Positions 44,298 to 53,997 are shown, numbered from the stretch's first letter. The stretch is DNA of 64,000 bases from Ignavibacterium sp037440165 (GCF_037440165.1 NZ_JBBIUQ010000007.1:62001-126000); one strand, 5' to 3'. Program-made: numbers and translations. Notes: a model not told the origin generated them from the sequence alone.

Positions 44298-46304
44298 TCA
44301 CGGCTCAACCCACTTTCCGTCTTCCTTAATGAGATTTATCAGTTCGTCCACGGCATTTTTTGTCGGAATATTTCGTCTGACAATGTTTTTTTCACGATAA
44401 AGTGTGATTTTGTCAATTCCGGAACCAACATAGCCATAATCTGCATCAGCCATTTCGCCAGGACCATTAACAATGCAGCCCATTATTGCAATTTTGACGC
44501 CTTTAAGATGCTCAGTTCTTTTTCTTATCATCTCTGTAGTTTCCTGCAAATCAAATAAAGTTCTGCCACAGCTTGGACACGCAATGTATTCTGTCTTTGA
44601 TATTCTTTGACGGGCAGCTTGAAGAATATTAAACAGTAATCGATTTATAATCTGCTCTTTTGTTTCTGTTTTTCTTATAAAACTTTTTACATATAATCCT
44701 TCGGATTCTTTTTCACTAATTAAATTATCAACTTTTAACCACACACCATCTCCAAATCCATCAATCAATAATGCTCCTAAATCTGTTGATGAATAGAGCT
44801 GTAATTTGTCAAAAGATATATTTCTATAATCTCTTTTGATTATAACTGGATTCTGAATTTCCTGATTGAGAAGTTCGAAGAAAATTCTTCTCTGCTCTGC
44901 CATTCCGTGAAGATTTTCTGTTTCAACTATCAGAACAACAGTTTTATCGTTTTTAATTTTTGTGATTGAATCGTTCGAGAAGATGTCAGAATTAATTGTA
45001 ACCAAATTCAGTTCATCTGATTTCTTATTTGCAATCAGATAATTATCTAAGACAAAAATCGGATAGCTGTTGTAAAGATTATCAAGACTTTGCCAGAAGT
45101 CAAAATCATAAATTGCTTTTAGTCCGTTTGGACAATCAAACGGGAGGAGATTTTTCCCAAGATAAATAATATCGGCAGCAGTATCAGCTAAATACCATTT
45201 GTCACTATCTTCATCATAAGTAAATCCGATGTCGGTTAAATCTTTCTGAGAATGTATTTTTCTATCAGAATAATCTGCCACAACTCTCGGAACATTAGCA
45301 CCGCCAATCCTTGAAATTTCTATCGTCTTTCGTTTATTATAGTTGAATGGATCAATTGGATTTTCTTCAATTGGTTTTATTGGCTGATGTTTCTCTCTTT
45401 CTTTATATCTGTTTGCCAATGATATTGCAACAGGAGCTTCGAACTCTGGGTCTTCTGTTAGTGAAACACGAATTGTATCACCCAATCCATCTTCAAGCAA
45501 AGTTCCAATACCTGAAGCTGATTTTATTCTTCCATCTTCACCGCCGCCAGCTTCAGTTACTCCCAAATGCAAAGGATAATTCATTCCTTCCGATTCCATT
45601 TTATTTACAAGTAATCGGTATGCCTGCACCATTACTTGTGGATTGCTTGCTTTCATCGAAAGAACAATGTTGTGGAAGCCTTCATCTTCACAGATTCTTA
45701 AAAACTCCAATGCGCTTTCAACCATTCCAAGTGGAGTATCACCGTATCTGCTCATAATTCGGTCCGATAATGAGCCGTGATTTGTTCCAATTCGCATTGC
45801 GGTTCCGTATTCTTTACAAATTCTTACGAGCGGAACAAATTTTTCTCTTATTCTTTCAAGCTCTTCCTGATATTCCTGATCCGTATATTCGATTAACTCA
45901 AACTTTTTCTTATCAACATAATTACCCGGATTGATTCTTACTTTTTCCACAATCCTGGCTGAAAGTTCTGCTGCATTTGGTGTAAAATGAATATCTGCAA
46001 TCAAAGGAACATTGTAACCTCTTTTGCGTAATTCTTTTTTTATATTTTCAAGATTTTTTGCTTCATTTATACTTGGTGCGGTTATCCTTACATATTCACA
46101 CCCGGCTTCAGCCATTCTTATTGTTTGTTCAACAGTTGCGAGAGTGTTCATAGTATCAGTTGTTGTCATTGATTGAATACGGATAGGATTTTTCCCGCCG
46201 AGAGGAATATCACCAATATAAACCTCTCTGGTTTTATACCTTGAATATTGTGTTAAACTGTTGCAATATTTTTTCAGGTTTTCAATTTTTATAGCTGTGT
46301 TCAT
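44298..46304 (-). CDS. ispG: (E)-4-hydroxy-3-methylbut-2-enyl-diphosphate synthase, long form
   Basis: Iron-sulfur enzyme of the MEP pathway that converts MEcPP to HMBPP. 668 residues, about 300 more than the E. coli enzyme. The N-terminal TIM barrel (1-290, GGKNPIRIQSMTTTDT) and C-terminal [4Fe-4S] domain with Cys576, Cys579, Cys610 and Glu617 (GCIVNGPGE) are separated by an inserted domain of about 250 residues. This three-domain form is known from plants, Chlamydia and the Bacteroidota group. All catalytic ligands are present. Monocistronic in appearance, divergent from dnaG. Confidence 0.95.
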   Translation of the reverse strand: MNTAIKIENLKKYCNSLTQYSRYKTREVYIGDIPLGGKNPIRIQSMTTTDTMNTLATVEQTIRMAEAGCEYVRITAPSINEAKNLENIKKELRKRGYNVPLIADIHFTPNAAELSARIVEKVRINPGNYVDKKKFELIEYTDQEYQEELERIREKFVPLVRICKEYGTAMRIGTNHGSLSDRIMSRYGDTPLGMVESALEFLRICEDEGFHNIVLSMKASNPQVMVQAYRLLVNKMESEGMNYPLHLGVTEAGGGEDGRIKSASGIGTLLEDGLGDTIRVSLTEDPEFEAPVAISLANRYKEREKHQPIKPIEENPIDPFNYNKRKTIEISRIGGANVPRVVADYSDRKIHSQKDLTDIGFTYDEDSDKWYLADTAADIIYLGKNLLPFDCPNGLKAIYDFDFWQSLDNLYNSYPIFVLDNYLIANKKSDELNLVTINSDIFSNDSITKIKNDKTVVLIVETENLHGMAEQRRIFFELLNQEIQNPVIIKRDYRNISFDKLQLYSSTDLGALLIDGFGDGVWLKVDNLISEKESEGLYVKSFIRKTETKEQIINRLLFNILQAARQRISKTEYIACPSCGRTLFDLQETTEMIRKRTEHLKGVKIAIMGCIVNGPGEMADADYGYVGSGIDKITLYREKNIVRRNIPTKNAVDELINLIKEDGKWVEP

Positions 46305-46483
46305 ATCGATTAAAACCTTTAAATGATTTAAATAGTTTCAAGCTGCTGAATATTTTGATAGAATTTGTTGAAAATCAGTGTTTGTTTTCAGTTTCAGCAG
46401 AAGTAAAACAATTAATCTTCGCTCAAATATAAAAAGATTATCCTCGATGCTGAAAACCGAAAATTAGTAAGCTTCAAACTTTG

Positions 46484-46491
46484 TATATTTG
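46484..46491 (+). promoter_or_regulatory. Bacteroidota-type TAnnTTTG box before dnaG
   Basis: TATATTTG fits the TAnnTTTG -7 consensus of Bacteroidota promoters. It ends four bases before the dnaG ATG, so the mRNA would be leaderless or nearly so. No clear upstream TTG element at the usual spacing. Confidence 0.3.
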
Positions 46492-46495
46492 AATT

Positions 46496-48385
46496 ATGAG
46501 AATATCAGAATCTAAAATAGAAGAAATAAGAAACGCTGCCAATATTGTTGATGTCGTATCTGAATATGTTCAGCTAAGAAAACGAGGCAGAAACTACATC
46601 GGACTTTGTCCTTTTCATTCAGAAAAAACTCCCTCATTTACAGTAAGTGATGAAAAGCAAATCTATCATTGTTTCGGTTGTCATAACGGCGGGAATGTTT
46701 TTAAGTTTTTAATGGAGTATAAAAAAATCTCTTTCATTGAAGCTGTTCAGGAATTAGCAGAGCAATTAGGGATTGAGCATAATTACGAACAATCAACTTT
46801 TGAGGGACAGACTGAACAGGAAATTCTTTTTGATATCAACACCGAAGTTGCAAGATATTTTTCAAACAATCTTTTGAATGATGAAGAAGGTCAGATTGCA
46901 CGTGATTATTTTCAGAAAAGAAACATAAAAATTCAGACAATGCGTGCTTTTGGTTTGGGTTATGCTTTGAACGGCTGGGAAAATTTGGTTGGCTTTCTCA
47001 AACAGAAAAATATTGATCTTGAAAAAGCTCTGCAGGTTGGACTGATTGGCAGAAATAAAGATGGTCGTGTTTATGATAAACTTGCTGGTAGAATAATCTT
47101 CCCAATCTTTTCTCCAAACGGAAGAGTTGTTGCTTTTGCCGGCAGAAAACTCCGTGATGATGATACAAGTGCAAAATATATTAACTCACCTGAATCAATT
47201 ATTTATGTGAAGGGAAGAGTTCTTTACGGACTTTCTTTTGCAAAAGATGAAATCAGAAAGCTTGATAAAGCGATAATTGTTGAAGGTTACATTGATTTGA
47301 TTTCGCTTTATCAGGCGGGAATTAAAAATGTCGTTGCAGTTTCCGGCACAGCTTTAACAGATGATCAGGCACAGCTCCTTTCCCGCTATACAAAAAATGT
47401 AGTGCTTCTTTTTGATGCCGATACTGCAGGAATTACTGCTTCAATGAGAAGTATAGAAATACTTCTGAGAAAAGATTTTGATGTTAAGATTGCGACACTT
47501 CCTTCCGGTGAAGATCCTGATTCTTTTGTAAATAAATATGGAAGAGAAGAATTTGAAGAAACTATTAAACGAGCAGAAAATTTTCTTGAGTATCAAACAG
47601 CATATTATGAAAAGCAGGGAATGTTTGATGATCCTACAAAAGCTGCTGAAGCAATCCGCGATTTAGTGAAACCTGTTGCAATAATTGATGATGAGCTAAA
47701 AAAAAATCTTCTGATAAAAAATATTTCCCGAAAATTTAATCTCAGAGAAAAACTTCTCGAAAAAGAACTTGAAAAAGCAATTGAGCTTGAGAAGAAAACA
47801 GCTAAAACTCAAACACAAAGAATTTTATTAAAAGAGGATAAAACTGGCTCGTTAAATGATATTGCTCAGAAAGTTTTAATTCCGGGAAAAGTTAAATCTG
47901 TTCCGTCTCAAGTTTACAATACAGAGAAAGAGATTATAAAACTTTTATTCGAAAATGATCAGACGATTATTAAACTTATTCTTCAGAATATAGAAAATGA
48001 AAACCTGGAACTTGAAATTCACAGAAAAATTTTCAGAACCGTGAAAGATTATTTTTTTGAAAAAGGTGATTACAACCCAGCGGATCTTATTTTATTGTTT
48101 GATGAAGATACTCAGGCGTATCTTCGTGAGATTACTATTGAACAATACACACTCAGTCATACATGGTTTGAGAGGCATCCTTCGATTGAATCCGAGAACA
48201 GGCTTTTCAGATACACAATCGACCTGATAAAAAAAATCAAACAATTGCATTTCGATATGAAAATAGCTGAAAACCAAAAAGCAATTGAAAATGCTGATAG
48301 TGAGGAAATAGCAATCAGTTTGATGAAAGAAAATCAGGAACTTGAAAGAAAAAGAAGGGAAATAAAAATAGATTTTCCTGCTTAA
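46496..48385 (+). CDS. dnaG: DNA primase
   Basis: Makes RNA primers at the replication fork. 629 residues. Zinc-binding CHC2 domain with Cys38, His41, Cys59 and Cys62 (CPFHSEKTPSF, HCFGCHNGG). The catalytic TOPRIM domain has Glu263 (IVEGYID) and Asp307/Asp309 (FDADTAG). The C-terminal DnaB-interaction region (about 430-620) is helical and diverged, as usual. rpoD is not adjacent. Confidence 0.96.
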   Translation: MRISESKIEEIRNAANIVDVVSEYVQLRKRGRNYIGLCPFHSEKTPSFTVSDEKQIYHCFGCHNGGNVFKFLMEYKKISFIEAVQELAEQLGIEHNYEQSTFEGQTEQEILFDINTEVARYFSNNLLNDEEGQIARDYFQKRNIKIQTMRAFGLGYALNGWENLVGFLKQKNIDLEKALQVGLIGRNKDGRVYDKLAGRIIFPIFSPNGRVVAFAGRKLRDDDTSAKYINSPESIIYVKGRVLYGLSFAKDEIRKLDKAIIVEGYIDLISLYQAGIKNVVAVSGTALTDDQAQLLSRYTKNVVLLFDADTAGITASMRSIEILLRKDFDVKIATLPSGEDPDSFVNKYGREEFEETIKRAENFLEYQTAYYEKQGMFDDPTKAAEAIRDLVKPVAIIDDELKKNLLIKNISRKFNLREKLLEKELEKAIELEKKTAKTQTQRILLKEDKTGSLNDIAQKVLIPGKVKSVPSQVYNTEKEIIKLLFENDQTIIKLILQNIENENLELEIHRKIFRTVKDYFFEKGDYNPADLILLFDEDTQAYLREITIEQYTLSHTWFERHPSIESENRLFRYTIDLIKKIKQLHFDMKIAENQKAIENADSEEIAISLMKENQELERKRREIKIDFPA

Positions 48386-48457
48386 AAAATTAATTTTATA
48401 ATTTCCTTCAGAAGTATTTTTTATTATTTTCGAATTGAATTTTCTCTTGTGAGGGTT

Positions 48458-49446
48458 ATGCAGTCTTCATTTGAACCAGCAATTCTGAAAATTTTTGAAG
48501 AAGAAATTAGCATCTACACTTAATCTCTTCCGAAAACCATTCATCAAAACTAAAGCTGCTGAATTATCTGCTTCTTTTCGAAAAGCTCCTTGAGATAAAA
48601 AATGCAATTGTAAAAGAAGCCTATGTTTCAGAACTAATTGAAGATTTTAATCAAACAATTCTAAAAAGCTCACTCGAAGGATTACCGCCTGAAATTATAA
48701 ATCGTATTAAGGAAATCTGTCAGAAACTGTTTGAAATTCCTTTTCTTCATTCCATTTGTCCTGCATTTATTCACTCATTAAACAGAATATTAGATTGGTC
48801 AGATAAGCTCGATAAGATTTTAAATGGAGAGGATCCTTATGAAGCCGAAGAAAATATTTACATGCCTCTTTTAGAAAATTCCACGGACAATCAGTTAAGT
48901 AACTTAGGTTTGCTTGAAACGATTACAGTTAAAATCACTAAATCAAAAGGTGAGAACAGTTTTCTTATCGTTCCAAGTGAAAAAGATATTGAGCAGTTTA
49001 TAGACAGACAAATAAAAGTTTCCTGGAATATTGCTGTAAAATTTTGTGAACAGTTTATCAGTAAAATTAGTAATAGTCATGAAGTTGTTATTCATTTCAA
49101 CAAGAGAAGTGGTCTTTGCAGAGGAAATTCTTTAGGAATAGTATTAACTATAAAATTTATTGAGGAACTTCTCAAACTGTATAATCCGGCTTTTATTGCA
49201 AAAGCACAAAAAGGACTTGCAATAACCGGCGGTTTAAAAGAATCTGGTGAAGTAATAGTTGTTGGAGATGAAATAGTAAAGCTTAAAACAGAATTAGTTT
49301 TCTATTCCGGTGTTGAGCAATTTGTTGTTCCCAGACACAATGAATTTGCTGCTCGGGAAAAACTTGAAGAACTCAAGAGAAATTATCCCAACAGAAATCT
49401 AAAAATAATTTCAATAGAAGATTTCGAAGATTTTAGTAGCAGATGA
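48458..49446 (+). CDS. Lon (S16) protease-domain-like protein, frame interrupted near 48519
   Basis: Frame 48458 (MQSSFEPAILKIFEEE) hits a stop at 48521, but a second frame from about 48511 (LISSENHSSKL) runs without a break to 49446. One extra T at 48519-48520 would join them into about 330 residues. Residues in the last 150 match the Lon proteolytic fold: GLCRGNSLGIVL (Ser codon at 49129, like Lon's catalytic Ser in GPSAG) and ITGGLKESGEV, which corresponds to Lon's MTGEITLRG strand. Lon's catalytic lysine does not align cleanly; the nearest lysine codon is at 49279. No AAA domain. A short version starting at the ATG at 48862 is possible. The stop overlaps the next gene's ATG (ATGA). Confidence 0.6.
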
Positions 49447-50595
49447 AATATTATTGCTATAAAAAAAATAAATCCTGCTTTAAGAACAATTAAGTTCGCA
49501 AGGCAGAATTTTTTAACTGTAATCGTAATACTTATTCTAACATTATTACTCACAACACTATTTACAATTGACTTTGATGATAATCCGGGTTCTGTAACGT
49601 TTGATGGAGAATACGCACATATAAAAAATAAAAATGGCAAAATCTTGTGGAGTTTACAGTATCCGGTTAACCAAAGAGCAATTGAGGATGTTGGAATAAA
49701 AAAGGAAGAATTTTTGATAACCGATATTAATGGTGACAAGATAAATGAGATTATTTATAAAATTCCAACAGTCTCTAATATAAAAGATGAAACTGAGGTT
49801 GGTTCAATCGTTTGTTTAGATAAACAAAAAAATGTTATTTGGAATTTTGACCTTTCAGATACTGTATTTGCTGATAAAGAGGATATAACTCCTGATTATA
49901 CAATTATTCTTGGTGATACTATCACTATGGGTGGTAATAAATTATTATTCTGCTATGCAAATAATAAAAGATCTTTCAGTAGCGTAGTTTTTGCAATAAA
50001 TCTCCGCGATGGTGCAAGACTTCCTCAAAAATTTTGGGCTTCAGGTCATACTATGTCTTTATTATTAAGAGATATTGATAATGATGCAAAATCAGAAATT
50101 ATAGGTCTGGGATTCGATAACGGATACGAAGATGCAGTACTTTGGGCTATGGAAATGGATAATTATGATGGATTTAGACTAACAACCGACGAATACATTA
50201 TAAAAGGTCGAAAACAGGCTGATTTGATATTCTACATCAGGATTCCTAAAACAGATTATGATAATTATATAAAAATGAGAACACCTGGAATTGATTTTAG
50301 CGGACTGTCTTATGATTCGGGGAGAAAATCCATACAATTTTCTTTGTCCTCCCGAAAGAAATTACACTATAAAGATTTTTTAGATATTAATATTATAGGA
50401 TTCGAGCTTGATTCAACCTTTAAAAATTTTTTCGTTAATATTGGTAGTGATTTTCGTGTGGTTCGTGATTCTCTGGTAGCCAAAGGAGTTCTTAATCCTC
50501 CATATACTGATACACGAGAATACAGAGAAATTATCAGAAACAGCATCTTATACTATAAAAATGACAAATGGGTTAAGAGGCGGGAATTGGATTAA
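49443..50595 (+). CDS. Membrane-anchored FG-GAP-like protein, probable frameshift at the start
   Basis: The ATG at 49443 overlaps the previous stop (ATGA) and reads MKYYCYKK before reaching an eight-A run (49461-49468). Past the run the frame that stays open to 50595 starts INPALRTIKFARQN and gives a perfect membrane anchor (VIVILILTLLLTTLF). Dropping one A joins the two parts, about 383 residues. The outer part has FG-GAP-like motifs (ITDINGDKINEI, DIDNDAKSEIIG). The first later ATG at 49645 would lose the anchor. Function unknown; probably coupled to the Lon-like gene. Confidence 0.6.
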
Positions 50596-50597
50596 AA

Positions 50598-50619
50598 AAA
50601 GCCGCAATTAAGCGGCTTT
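50598..50619 (+). terminator. Intrinsic terminator
   Basis: AAAGCCGC (50598-50605) with GCGGCTTT (50612-50619), 8-bp stem and 6-base loop, two bases past the stop of the membrane protein gene. An A run precedes it; only a short T tract follows. Confidence 0.7.
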
Positions 50620-50699
50620 GAATTCCCCCAGAAAATCTCAACAATTAGGAAGTCCTAAAAGGGACAATTTCAATCAATATATAAAAAAATTTTTAATGT

Positions 50700-50733
50700 T
50701 TGCGGAAAATTTGTTTTAAATTTTTTATGTTTG
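50700..50733 (+). promoter_or_regulatory. Bacteroidota-type promoter
   Basis: TTG at 50700-50702, then TATGTTTG at 50726-50733, matching TTG-N17-23-TAnnTTTG. It ends seven bases before the start codon of the gene at 50741, so the transcript would be nearly leaderless. Confidence 0.35.
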
Positions 50734-50740
50734 TCATCAG

Positions 50741-51712
50741 ATGAAGGCAGAAGTTGAAATATTATCCACTTTATCAAATCTTAACTGTCCGGCATCAAGA
50801 AAACAGTTAATAGAGGTTTCGTATAAAACAGCATTAACTTATCTGAAATACAATTTCAGAAAAGTGAAAAAAATTTTAATTTCAGAAGAATTGACACCGC
50901 AGGAATTAGCTTTGGATGCAATTTCTTCTTTATTTGAATCCGATGAAGAAAAAAGATTTGTAGTGATTGAGGAAGCCGTTAAAAGATGGAATCCACCAAT
51001 CAATTCAGAAAAAGAAGCAGAATTTTTTCTGAATAAACTAATTGCATCTCGCATTGAGCAGCATATTTCATTATTACTTCGACAGTCAGACCCTTTTTTT
51101 TCACGAATTCTTGATAAGATTAATTATCAGATTAAAAAGAAAGTGCTAAAGAAGTCAAACTTTTTAGGAAATGTTTATATTCTTCCATCACAATCTGATA
51201 AAATTACCAGTGGTGTTATTAAAGAAGAGGATTTCAATGCTATTCCGTTAGCAATCTTTAGTAACAGAGAAAATCTGTTTGAAAATATTTTTAATTATCT
51301 GAAGAATGAAACTTCCTTTGCAATTGCAATCCCTTTGAACCTTTTAATTTTTCGGTTAAAGGAAGTAGAAACTTCACTGTTTGAGGTCAGTGAAGTAACT
51401 TCAGATTATCTTGAAAAAAGAAATGTTGATTTAATTGTTGAATCTGCTCTTAAAATTACTTTGGATAAATTCGAGAAGTCATATATTAAAAAAGGTAAAT
51501 TTGATAACGATGATTTCTCACTCATAGAAAAGGTATTAAAAGATATTGCCTTTGACCTCAAAGATGGTGGAGTGAGTCCGGGTTTGTATAAATACTTTGT
51601 TGTTCATAATTCTGAGATCACTCATGAAATTTATTTAAGCAGATATCGAAATACACTCGAATATCTTTTCAAAATTCTTAAGCAGAATATCGCTATCGAA
51701 CTGCGGGATTAA
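50741..51712 (+). CDS. Unknown protein, faintly sigma-factor-like N-terminus
   Basis: 323 residues, helical, no signal peptide or membrane segment. The N-terminal 120 residues (TALTYLKYNFRKVKKIL, LTPQELALDAISSLFESD, NKLIASRIEQHI) have the length and spacing of region 2 of sigma-70-family proteins, but the similarity is weak and no region 4 helix-turn-helix is clear. The C-terminal half is unrecognised. It is preceded by a Bacteroidota-type promoter and followed 69 bases later by another unknown gene. The pair might be a regulator and its partner; this is inference only. Confidence 0.6.
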   Translation: MKAEVEILSTLSNLNCPASRKQLIEVSYKTALTYLKYNFRKVKKILISEELTPQELALDAISSLFESDEEKRFVVIEEAVKRWNPPINSEKEAEFFLNKLIASRIEQHISLLLRQSDPFFSRILDKINYQIKKKVLKKSNFLGNVYILPSQSDKITSGVIKEEDFNAIPLAIFSNRENLFENIFNYLKNETSFAIAIPLNLLIFRLKEVETSLFEVSEVTSDYLEKRNVDLIVESALKITLDKFEKSYIKKGKFDNDDFSLIEKVLKDIAFDLKDGGVSPGLYKYFVVHNSEITHEIYLSRYRNTLEYLFKILKQNIAIELRD

Positions 51713-51781
51713 ATACTATAAAAAAATTCCGCAAAACGCAGAATTTCTTATATATAATAACTGAAACCTGAGGAATAAAAA

Positions 51782-52330
51782 GTGAATATAGATATAACAG
51801 AAAAAGTTTTGTTTAATTATGTATTCTTTCCGGATGTTTTATCGCCCGAAGTTGCAGAATATTTAAATAATTCTAAAGATTTTTCAGAAGAAATAGAATT
51901 CTTTAAAGAACTCAAAAAATCAATTCAAAGCGAACTAAGCTTTCAAGAGAAAAAGCTTTTAGCTAAGAAAATATCATCATATCAGTTGAATGAGATAATC
52001 GAACTCTATCCGGTTCAAACGCCTTCAAAGAAAAAAGAGAATGGATTAATACTGGCAGCTGCGTCAGAGGAACAAAGGAAACCGATTGTCAGCTCGAGAA
52101 CTTATTATGATAATAACAAGACTTATATAATTAAAGTAATCAACTATGAAAATTCCTGTAAAATTTTTGTCTTCTCAACTCAATATGAGCTAATTGAGAA
52201 TTTTGATTTAATCATCACACCGCAGAATCTAAAATATCACATTGATGATAATACTGTTCCACTAGAACTTGATTTTAATGTCGTGCCGGAATCCATTACT
52301 CTTGAATTAAATCTAGTTCAGCAATCCTGA
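51782..52330 (+). CDS. Unknown protein, 182 residues
   Basis: Starts at GTG with GAGGAATAAAAA just ahead. The N-terminal 100 residues are helical and charged (SKDFSEEIEFFKELKKSIQ), resembling the first part of anti-sigma-like or zinc-less regulators. A C-terminal beta-rich half follows (SSRTYYDNNKTYIIKVIN, ITLELNLVQQS). No membrane segment, no cysteine pair. Not recognised. A TATATAATA box lies about 25 bases upstream, so it may have its own promoter. Confidence 0.6.
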   Translation: MNIDITEKVLFNYVFFPDVLSPEVAEYLNNSKDFSEEIEFFKELKKSIQSELSFQEKKLLAKKISSYQLNEIIELYPVQTPSKKKENGLILAAASEEQRKPIVSSRTYYDNNKTYIIKVINYENSCKIFVFSTQYELIENFDLIITPQNLKYHIDDNTVPLELDFNVVPESITLELNLVQQS

Positions 52331-52440
52331 TTAGATCATTTCTTCGATTTTATTCATTTGTTTAACTTCGCAATGAAATAAAATTGTGCTTATCAATTTT
52401 TACATACTAAAACTTGACTAAATTAGAAAAAAAATTCAGG

Positions 52441-52650
52441 ATGGCTAAAACCGGAAGATTGATGATCGAAATACTTCCGGATAAGTGTGATTTCTGCGGA
52501 TGTTGTGTTGGAGTATGTCCGGAAGATGCAATTGAACTTAAAGAAGCAGAAATATTTATCATTGATCCACGCTGCACAAACTGTGCAAAGTGTGTCTGGA
52601 GCTGTCCAATTGAAGTGATTAAGTTTAACCGAGAAGGAGTGATGAAGTAA
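52441..52650 (+). CDS. Two-[4Fe-4S] ferredoxin
   Basis: About 69 residues from the ATG at 52441; the frame extends to a TTG at 52414. Two CxxCxxCxxxCP clusters are visible: CDFCGCCVGVCP and CTNCAKCVWSCP. It carries low-potential electrons. The geranylgeranyl-reductase-family gene begins 90 bases downstream, and ferredoxin donors for that family are known in archaea, so it may supply that enzyme. Confidence 0.85.
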   Translation: MAKTGRLMIEILPDKCDFCGCCVGVCPEDAIELKEAEIFIIDPRCTNCAKCVWSCPIEVIKFNREGVMK

Positions 52651-52700
52651 TCAGGAGAATCTGCTGAATCAGCGTTATCAGCATTCTATTGATGTTAATG

Positions 52701-52739
52701 GAACACAGATAACACAGATCAAACTGATTAACACAGATA
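52701..52739. repeat. ACACAGAT short repeats
   Basis: ACACAGAT occurs three times (52703, 52712, 52731), with an AACTGATT in between, right up to the start codon of the next gene. A pair of GCTGA/TCAGC arms (52663-52676) precedes them. Low-complexity intergenic sequence that may also move the ribosome site. Confidence 0.5.
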
Positions 52740-53909
52740 ATGAAACAAGAGTATGACATAATTGTAGTTGGTGCCGGACCTGCAGGAAGTATGGCTGCAA
52801 GATTTGCTGCTGAAAAAGGCGTTTCTGTTTTAATGCTGGAAAAAGACAGAGATGTTGGATATCCGGTTAGATGCGGTGAAGCAATCAGTAAAGCCGGCGT
52901 GGAGGAATTTATTCCAAGTGATGATAAATGGATAGCAGCCCGAATTAGTAAATTTTCTTTTAATGCACCTGATGGCACAGAAGTAATAATTGAATTTGGT
53001 GATGCCGGCTATGTTCTTGAAAGAAGAATTTTTGATTATGAACTCGCAAGAACTGCCGCAGAGGCCGGCGCAGAAATTCTTACTCGGGCTTATGCAAATG
53101 AATTGGTATTCGATTCGGATGGCAAAGTTTGCGGAGTTAAGTATGAATTTAATGGTGAACAAAAAGAACTGAAATCTAAAGTAGTAATTGCTGCCGATGG
53201 AGTTGAGTCAAGAGTTGGGCGTTGGGCAGGATTAAAAACTCACATCGATTTTCGCGATATGGAAAGTGCCGTGCAGATTACGGCTGCCAATATTCCAATT
53301 GATCAGAACACACTTTATTTTTATTTCGGAAAAGATGTGGCTCCTAACGGTTATTTCTGGATTTTTCCAAAAGGTCATAATAAAGCTAATATAGGACTTG
53401 GAGTCAGTGGATTAATCGGAAAGAAAAAATCAGCACAATCTTTTCTTGATGATTTTATGAACAAACATTATCCAAACGCACCTGTTCTTACAAAAATTGC
53501 TGGAGGAGTACCATGTTCTGTTACACTTGAAAAAATTTCTGCTCCGGGAATTATGTTGGTTGGCGATGCAGCACGACAAGTTAATCCACTGAGTGGTGGA
53601 GGAATTGCAAGCGGAATGATTGGCGGTTCAATAGCTGGCAGAATTGCTGCCGAAGCCGTTAAGATGAACAAGTTAGATCATATTTTATCATACGATAAAG
53701 CCTGGCACAACAGGTTAGGTAAAAGACACGAAATATTTAACCGGATTAAAGAAGGTATTTATAATTTTTCAGATGAGAAATTCAACAGTATAGCTCATTC
53801 AGTTCTTAGAATTCCGATTGAAAAAAGAACGCTTGGTAAAGTTTTTACAACTGCATTAATGAATAACCCATCATTGCTTCTTGATATTGCCAAAGTTTTT
53901 GTGGTCTAA
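52740..53909 (+). CDS. Geranylgeranyl reductase-family FAD oxidoreductase
   Basis: 389 residues. FAD-binding Rossmann start VVGAGPAGSMAARFAAEKG, then MLEKDRDVGYPVRCGEA (family hallmark with the substrate-site Cys), the middle block YFYFGKDVAPNGYFWIFPKG, and GDAARQVNPLSGGGI for FAD ribityl binding. Saturates double bonds of isoprenoid chains on lipids or quinones. Together with the ferredoxin gene 90 bases upstream it probably forms an electron-donor/enzyme pair. The exact substrate (menaquinone tail, other polyprenyl) is not known. Confidence 0.85.
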   Translation: MKQEYDIIVVGAGPAGSMAARFAAEKGVSVLMLEKDRDVGYPVRCGEAISKAGVEEFIPSDDKWIAARISKFSFNAPDGTEVIIEFGDAGYVLERRIFDYELARTAAEAGAEILTRAYANELVFDSDGKVCGVKYEFNGEQKELKSKVVIAADGVESRVGRWAGLKTHIDFRDMESAVQITAANIPIDQNTLYFYFGKDVAPNGYFWIFPKGHNKANIGLGVSGLIGKKKSAQSFLDDFMNKHYPNAPVLTKIAGGVPCSVTLEKISAPGIMLVGDAARQVNPLSGGGIASGMIGGSIAGRIAAEAVKMNKLDHILSYDKAWHNRLGKRHEIFNRIKEGIYNFSDEKFNSIAHSVLRIPIEKRTLGKVFTTALMNNPSLLLDIAKVFVV

Positions 53910-53997
53910 TTTTATTTCTAATCAAGAGACAAAATAATAAAAAATATTTTCCATCATTTTAGATTATTCCCAATATGGGAACTTTATATATTTAGCT

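Noticed and set aside
45347..45757. 136-codon plus-strand ORF
   Set aside because: Antisense to the conserved TIM barrel of ispG; leucine-rich shadow without start signal.
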